In this document: positions 60,573 through 64,000 of the stretch, piece by piece | Position numbering within the stretch: position 1 is the stretch's first letter | How the letters are laid out: every line of letters begins with the position of its first letter | Assembly (NCBI GenBank): GCA_902777335.1 | Contig: CACYTF010000003.1 | Span: 1,409 to 65,408 of the forward strand | Source of the DNA: an uncultured Eubacteriales bacterium | GTDB lineage: Bacteria; Bacillota; Clostridia; Christensenellales; Aristaeellaceae | Reading direction: 5' to 3' | Length of the DNA: 64,000 nt | Notes under the pieces: model-generated | Seen by the model: only the letters and a program-made list of their open reading frames with translations | Database searches by the model: none | What the model was told of the DNA's origin: nothing | Translations under genes and position numbers: made by a program

Positions 60573-61198
60573 GTCAGATTGAATTAGAGCTGCGTCATCC
60601 CAGTGTCCAACAGGCATTGCGTGATTGTAATGATATGCATCGCAATCTCATGTACGGTTTTCCGGAGCATCAGGTGGACGATGCTGCAAGGAATCGCGGC
60701 AGTGTGCTGTATCGAATTCAGGAACAGCGGGGGAAAATCACTTTGTTGCTCACGAGCGGGATTGCCCCGGATCGCGAGGCATTGGCTGCAAGGGGCTTTG
60801 TAATGATGCCGGATTCTCCGAAGGATATATCCAGTCTTGAGCATGTATTGACAAAAGATAAGGTGTTGCGCTTTGAGCTGGTGGCTTCTCCCTGCAAAAA
60901 AATGGCCAATGACCAGAAAAACAGTCGTCGCGTATTCCTGCGAACGGAACAGGAACGTGCACAATGGCTTGTGAGAAAGGCAACACATGGTGGTTTTGAG
61001 ATAATGACATGCTCTGAATACAGCTACACCATGCCCATAGAAGGCAACAAGGGAAATATGCGAATACACTTTGATGCTGTAAGATTCGTTGGAGTGTTGC
61101 GCATTGTTGATCCGTTGCTTTTTTGGCAGACGTATTGTTCGGGAATCGGTCCTGGCAAGGCGTATGGCCTCGGCCTGTTGACGGTTGCCCGGGCATGA
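60563..61198 (+). CDS. casE: CRISPR RNA endonuclease Cas6e (CasE/Cse3)
   Basis: 211 residues. NDMHRNLMYGFP holds His26, the catalytic residue position in Cse3 proteins, and GIGPGKAYGLGLL is the glycine-rich loop at the C-terminus. Cas6e cleaves at the 3' base of the repeat hairpin and remains bound to it. The stop codon (61196-61198) is immediately followed by the stem of a degenerate CRISPR repeat. Confidence 0.94.
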   Translation: MFLSQIELELRHPSVQQALRDCNDMHRNLMYGFPEHQVDDAARNRGSVLYRIQEQRGKITLLLTSGIAPDREALAARGFVMMPDSPKDISSLEHVLTKDKVLRFELVASPCKKMANDQKNSRRVFLRTEQERAQWLVRKATHGGFEIMTCSEYSYTMPIEGNKGNMRIHFDAVRFVGVLRIVDPLLFWQTYCSGIGPGKAYGLGLLTVARA

Positions 61199-61221
61199 CC
61201 CGCCGAGAGGCGGGGTGAACC
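61199..61221 (+). repeat. degenerate CRISPR repeat (psi-R1) between cas6e and cas1
   Basis: Stem CCCGCC (61199-61204), loop GAGA, stem GGCGGG (61209-61214), then GTGAACC (61215-61221). The array repeats have CCCCAC / GTAT / GTGGGG and GTGAACC. The two stem differences on each side compensate each other, so the hairpin is preserved, and the 3' handle is identical up to the last base. Confidence 0.8.
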
Positions 61222-61246
61222 AGGTGCTATTAAGGATAAAGGATAA
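61222..61246 (+). other. spacer-like segment between the two degenerate repeats
   Basis: 25 bases beginning AGGTGCTATTAAGG. The stem-to-stem distance is 48 bp against about 61 in the array, so the guide would be about 13 bases shorter than normal. It also contains TGCTATTAA, resembling an extended -10, so a promoter for cas1-cas2 is an alternative reading. Confidence 0.5.
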
Positions 61247-61270
61247 CCCCACGCCAGTGGGGGTGAAATG
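61247..61270 (+). repeat. degenerate CRISPR repeat (psi-R2) between cas6e and cas1
   Basis: Stem CCCCAC (61247-61252), loop GCCA, stem GTGGGG (61257-61262), then GTGAAATG (61263-61270). Stem identical to the array repeat; loop and last three handle bases differ. Lies 46 bp before the cas1 start. Confidence 0.8.
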
Positions 61271-61316
61271 ATTATTGTGTTTTGTTTAACAAAAGGACTG
61301 ATCCGGAGAATAGATT

Positions 61317-62237
61317 ATGGCGAGAGATTTGCATGAATTGTCTCGATTGGAAGACAGCCTGACATACCTGTATATTGAGAAAGCAATCGTTGAGAGAGAA
61401 AATAACGCCATAATTATTCTTCGAGGGGATGAGTGCATCCCTGTGCCTGTTTCCGCACTGACGGTGCTTATGCTCGGACCTGGAACCAGTCTGACACATG
61501 CTGCAATGCGTGTGATTGCAGATAGTGGCTGTATGGTAATCTGGTGTGGAGAGAACGCACAACGGTTTTATGGTTATGGTATGGGAGAGACACGATCTGC
61601 AGAAAGGTTGCTTCGACAAGCATCATACTGTATGGATGAAGGTATGCATATGACAGTAGTCGAAAGAATGTTTACGCTTCGCTTCCCTGATATGAAACTC
61701 GATGGAATGTCTCTTCAGCAGCTTCGAGGACTGGAAGGTGTTCGCATGCGTGAAGCATACAAAATACTTGCCCGAAAATACGGTATCACATGGCGTGGCA
61801 GGAATTATAACATAAATGATTGGGATCAGTCAGACGAATTGAATAAAGCATTGTCATCTGCCAATGTATGTCTGTATGGGCTTTGTAATGCTGCTATTAT
61901 TTCATTAGGATACTCACCAGGCCTTGGTTTCATTCATACCGGGAAAATGCTATCTTTTGTCTATGACTTGGCAGATCTTTACAAACTAGAAACTTCTGTG
62001 CCGGTAGCATTTGAAGTAACCTTTTCGCACAGGACTGATGATATACAAAAGGCGGTGCGACTTGGTATGCGGCGTGCGCTGAGAGAACGAAAAGTATTGA
62101 AACGTATTTCAAACGACCTGAATTATCTCTTTGATTTAGGTGCTGCAGAAAACCCAAACCGAGCAGACGCAGGACAACTATGGGACAATGAGCAGGGCAG
62201 TATTGAAGGCGGCAAGAATTATTCGGAGAGAACATGA
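61317..62237 (+). CDS. cas1: CRISPR integrase Cas1, type I-E
   Basis: 306 residues. LRGLEGVRMREAY holds the catalytic Glu, GLGFIHTGKMLSFVYDLADLYK the His and Asp ligands, as in Cas1e. It forms a complex with Cas2 that integrates new spacers at the leader end. GGAGAA site 8-9 bases before ATG. Separated from cas6e by 118 bp containing the degenerate repeats, whereas all other cas genes overlap. Stop overlaps the cas2 start. Confidence 0.95.
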   Translation: MARDLHELSRLEDSLTYLYIEKAIVERENNAIIILRGDECIPVPVSALTVLMLGPGTSLTHAAMRVIADSGCMVIWCGENAQRFYGYGMGETRSAERLLRQASYCMDEGMHMTVVERMFTLRFPDMKLDGMSLQQLRGLEGVRMREAYKILARKYGITWRGRNYNINDWDQSDELNKALSSANVCLYGLCNAAIISLGYSPGLGFIHTGKMLSFVYDLADLYKLETSVPVAFEVTFSHRTDDIQKAVRLGMRRALRERKVLKRISNDLNYLFDLGAAENPNRADAGQLWDNEQGSIEGGKNYSERT

Positions 62238-62524
62238 CAGTACTTGTTTTGGAAAATGTATCCCCGGGTTTTCGAGGGGAATTGACACAATGGCTTTTAG
62301 AAGTCAAGGCAGGTGTTTTTGTTGGCAATATATCTGCAGGAGTACGCAGCAGGCTCTGGGAGAAAGTCAAGAAAAACATAGAGTTTGGTGCCGGACTCAT
62401 TATATACTCTGCTCAAAATGAACAAGGGTTTGCGATTGAAATGTGCAATTCACCATATCGCAAAGTGGTTGAACTTGAAGGGTTGTTTTTCATTTCAAGA
62501 ATAATTGAAAAAAGCGAGCGATGA
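62234..62524 (+). CDS. cas2: CRISPR-associated Cas2, type I-E
   Basis: 96 residues. VLVLENVSPGFRGELTQWLLE and VFVGNISAGVRSRLWEKVKK (quoted in part) are the Cas2e/CasF pattern. Ends 38 bp before the first repeat of the array. Structural partner of Cas1. Confidence 0.95.
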   Translation: MTVLVLENVSPGFRGELTQWLLEVKAGVFVGNISAGVRSRLWEKVKKNIEFGAGLIIYSAQNEQGFAIEMCNSPYRKVVELEGLFFISRIIEKSER

Positions 62525-62562
62525 ATACAATGCGGGCAGTATGATAATTGTGTAAATTAAGT
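62525..62562 (+). promoter_or_regulatory. CRISPR leader (short)
   Basis: Only 38 bp lie between cas2 and the first repeat. It is AT-rich (TATGATAATTGTGTAAATTAAGT) and TATGAT at 62540-62545 could be a -10; I see no matching -35 at normal spacing. The functional leader probably extends into cas2. Confidence 0.5.
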
Positions 62563-64000
62563 ATTTTCCCCACGTATGTGGGGGTGAACCGCTGGAACTG
62601 TTCGCGGACGTGCTGGAACCCGCATTTTCCCCACGTATGTGGGGGTGAACCGACTTTTAGCGCAGAACATTGCCACCATATTTCATTTTCCCCACGTATG
62701 TGGGGGTGAACCGAGCGCTGTCCAGTTGGACGAGAAATACGCTCTGCATTTTCCCCACGTATGTGGGGGTGAACCGTACGGGACGACCCTTCTGGGCATG
62801 AAAAAATACATTTTCCCCACGTATGTGGGGGTGAACCGCTGGCCCGGTTGGCACATCGCTGACCACGAGCATTTTCCCCACGTATGTGGGGGTGAACCGC
62901 CATAGGCCCCGGCGCGGTCATACCGTTTGAGGATTTTCCCCACGTATGTGGGGGTGAACCTTCATTCAGCCTATCTTCGGTGCAATATTCGAGCATTTTC
63001 CCCACGTATGTGGGGGTGAACCGGTGCCCGCGTACTTTAACGGCTACGAGCTGCGATTTTCCCCACGTATGTGGGGGTGAACCGGTCTTGCACGGGTTAA
63101 GCAGTTGTGGAACTGAATTTTCCCCACGTATGTGGGGGTGAACCGGCAGATCGGGTTGCCACGGCTCTGGAAGCGATTGATTTTCCCCACGTATGTGGGG
63201 GTGAACCGGAGACGAACACACGCCGGAAACGGGCCTATCCATTTTCCCCACGTATGTGGGGGTGAACCGGACCGGGTGCACGAGCTTGGCGGGGTGCTCA
63301 GATTTTCCCCACGTATGTGGGGGTGAACCGCTGTGCCAGCTTGAGATCGACGGTGTGCGCCGATTTTCCCCACGTATGTGGGGGTGAACCGGTAGCCATC
63401 ACCGAGGGCGGCACCGCCCGCGCCATTTTCCCCACGTATGTGGGGGTGAACCGGCCGGGGCTACAGCATGGCCCGTGGTCGCATGAATTTTCCCCACGTA
63501 TGTGGGGGTGAACCTCCTTTTGCACCGTCTGAAACGGTACATCATGCATTTTCCCCACGTATGTGGGGGTGAACCGAACTGCCCGGTCAACACCGTGCCC
63601 GTGTACGGCATTTTCCCCACGTATGTGGGGGTGAACCGCCTTTGGAATACAGGCAGACAGGTTCGCTCCTAATTTTCCCCACGTATGTGGGGGTGAACCG
63701 CATCGCGCCCAGGACGCTCTGTTCCGCTTCGTAATTTTCCCCACGTATGTGGGGGTGAACCGGCTTCCATCGCGCTTTTCAGCGTCTTGCCGTCCATTTT
63801 CCCCACGTATGTGGGGGTGAACCGCCTGGACATTGGCAACCGTGGGGGGTGTGAAGCATTTTCCCCACGTATGTGGGGGTGAACCGTCCAGCGCGTATAG
63901 TATCCGCCGACGGGTATCATTTTCCCCACGTATGTGGGGGTGAACCGGCGTTTCCGTCGTTCGTGCGAAGTCCGAGGGCATTTTCCCCACGTATGTGGGG
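62563..64000 (+). CRISPR. type I-E CRISPR array, at least 24 repeats, cut by the window end
   Basis: Repeat of 28 bp: ATTTT, a 6-bp stem (CCCCAC / GTGGGG) around loop GTAT, then GTGAACC, usually followed by G (T in two cases, after the repeats at 62933 and 63487). Repeat starts: 62563, 62624, 62685, 62748, 62810, 62871, 62933, 62995, 63056, 63117, 63180, 63241, 63302, 63363, 63425, 63487, 63548, 63610, 63672, 63734, 63796, 63858, 63919 and a partial one at 63980. The 23 full spacers are 33-35 bp. I saw no mismatch between repeats. Same orientation as the cas genes, so transcription runs from the cas2 side. Spacers are GC-rich like the host chromosome. In-frame repeat translations are not genes. 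Confidence 0.98.

Noticed and set aside
61222..61246. A simple terminator between cas6e and cas1
   Set aside because: Both hairpins lack a U-run, and both carry the CRISPR 3' handle, which a terminator would not need.
62600..64000. Open frames on both strands translating the array (for example with repeated FPHVCGGEP or SPPHTWGK)
   Set aside because: They are in-frame readings of the CRISPR repeats; they have no ribosome binding sites and end with the array.
1..64000. tRNA or rRNA genes, prophage, integrase or transposase genes
   Set aside because: I looked for cloverleaf TPsiC/acceptor patterns and for integrase, transposase and phage structural motifs and found none I could support.

Overview
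The window looks like chromosomal DNA of a GC-rich member of the Bacillota, probably class Clostridia (possibly Christensenellales-like; this is inference from gene content, and no rRNA gene is present to settle it). Supporting signs are the mrnC-rlmB-sigH block, the rpmH-rnpA-yidD-yidC-jag block, a T-box leader in front of ileS, LplABC-type carbohydrate ABC transporter genes and consensus sigma-A promoters. Most of the window is strongly GC-rich. The last 10 kb, from about 53.9 kb, is clearly AT-richer and holds a complete type I-E CRISPR-Cas locus, which suggests horizontal acquisition.

Layout. 0.2-2.6 kb: a PAS/GGDEF/EAL c-di-GMP protein and a small XRE regulator with a zinc ribbon. 2.6-2.9 kb: a dispersed palindromic repeat. 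2.9-6.3 kb: ileS on the minus strand, with its T-box leader but with a frameshift/deletion just before the HIGH motif. 6.3-9.6 kb: a Nudix hydrolase, a secreted DUF4874/DUF4832 protein, and a PIN toxin next to what looks like an N-terminally truncated AbrB-type antitoxin. 9.6-16.8 kb: a LacI regulator divergent from a carbohydrate operon (Gfo/Idh/MocA oxidoreductase, acyltransferase-like protein, two LplB/YtcP-type permeases, solute-binding protein) with a perfect palindromic operator in the divergent promoter region. 16.9-21.0 kb: an alpha-oxoamine synthase, a membrane GGDEF/HD-GYP/PAS protein and an ACT-domain protein. 21.2-25.9 kb: argS and a rare-looking fusion of a YidC/Oxa1 insertase domain to a sulfatase-like domain. 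25.9-29.2 kb: a MoxR-DUF58-DUF4129 operon. 29.3-37.6 kb: mrnC, rlmB, sigH, a PAP2-like protein, MetY, a TPR protein, a DUF4037 protein and a GH3 glycosidase. 37.7-41.1 kb: a LuxR regulator with an MFS-like membrane domain, and a membrane protein carrying five His/Cys repeats. 41.1-47.5 kb: HD protein, LtaS-like sulfatase, DUF1385 protein, CPA2-type antiporter and an OafA-type acyltransferase. 47.7-53.4 kb: rpmH-rnpA-yidD-yidC-jag, a structured RNA candidate, a MutS2-like ATPase without an Smr domain, and an XRE regulator. 54.0-64.0 kb: cas3-cas8e-cse2-cas7e-cas5e-cas6e-cas1-cas2 and a CRISPR array of at least 24 repeats that runs off the window end.

The most interesting observation is a pair of degenerate CRISPR repeats (61199-61221 and 61247-61270) between cas6e and cas1. 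Both keep the 6-bp Cas6e hairpin and most of the 3' handle, one of them through compensatory changes in both stem strands, and they flank a short spacer-like stretch. This has the form of a crRNA-like regulatory RNA (CreA/CreR-like) built into the cas operon. Other points are the YidC-sulfatase fusion, the His/Cys repeat protein, the frameshifted ileS behind an intact T-box, the truncated antitoxin beside a palindromic repeat, an unassigned structured RNA at 50.8-50.96 kb, and several families of dispersed palindromic and simple-sequence repeats, some of which have been read into coding ends (RlmB N-terminus, GH3 C-terminus).
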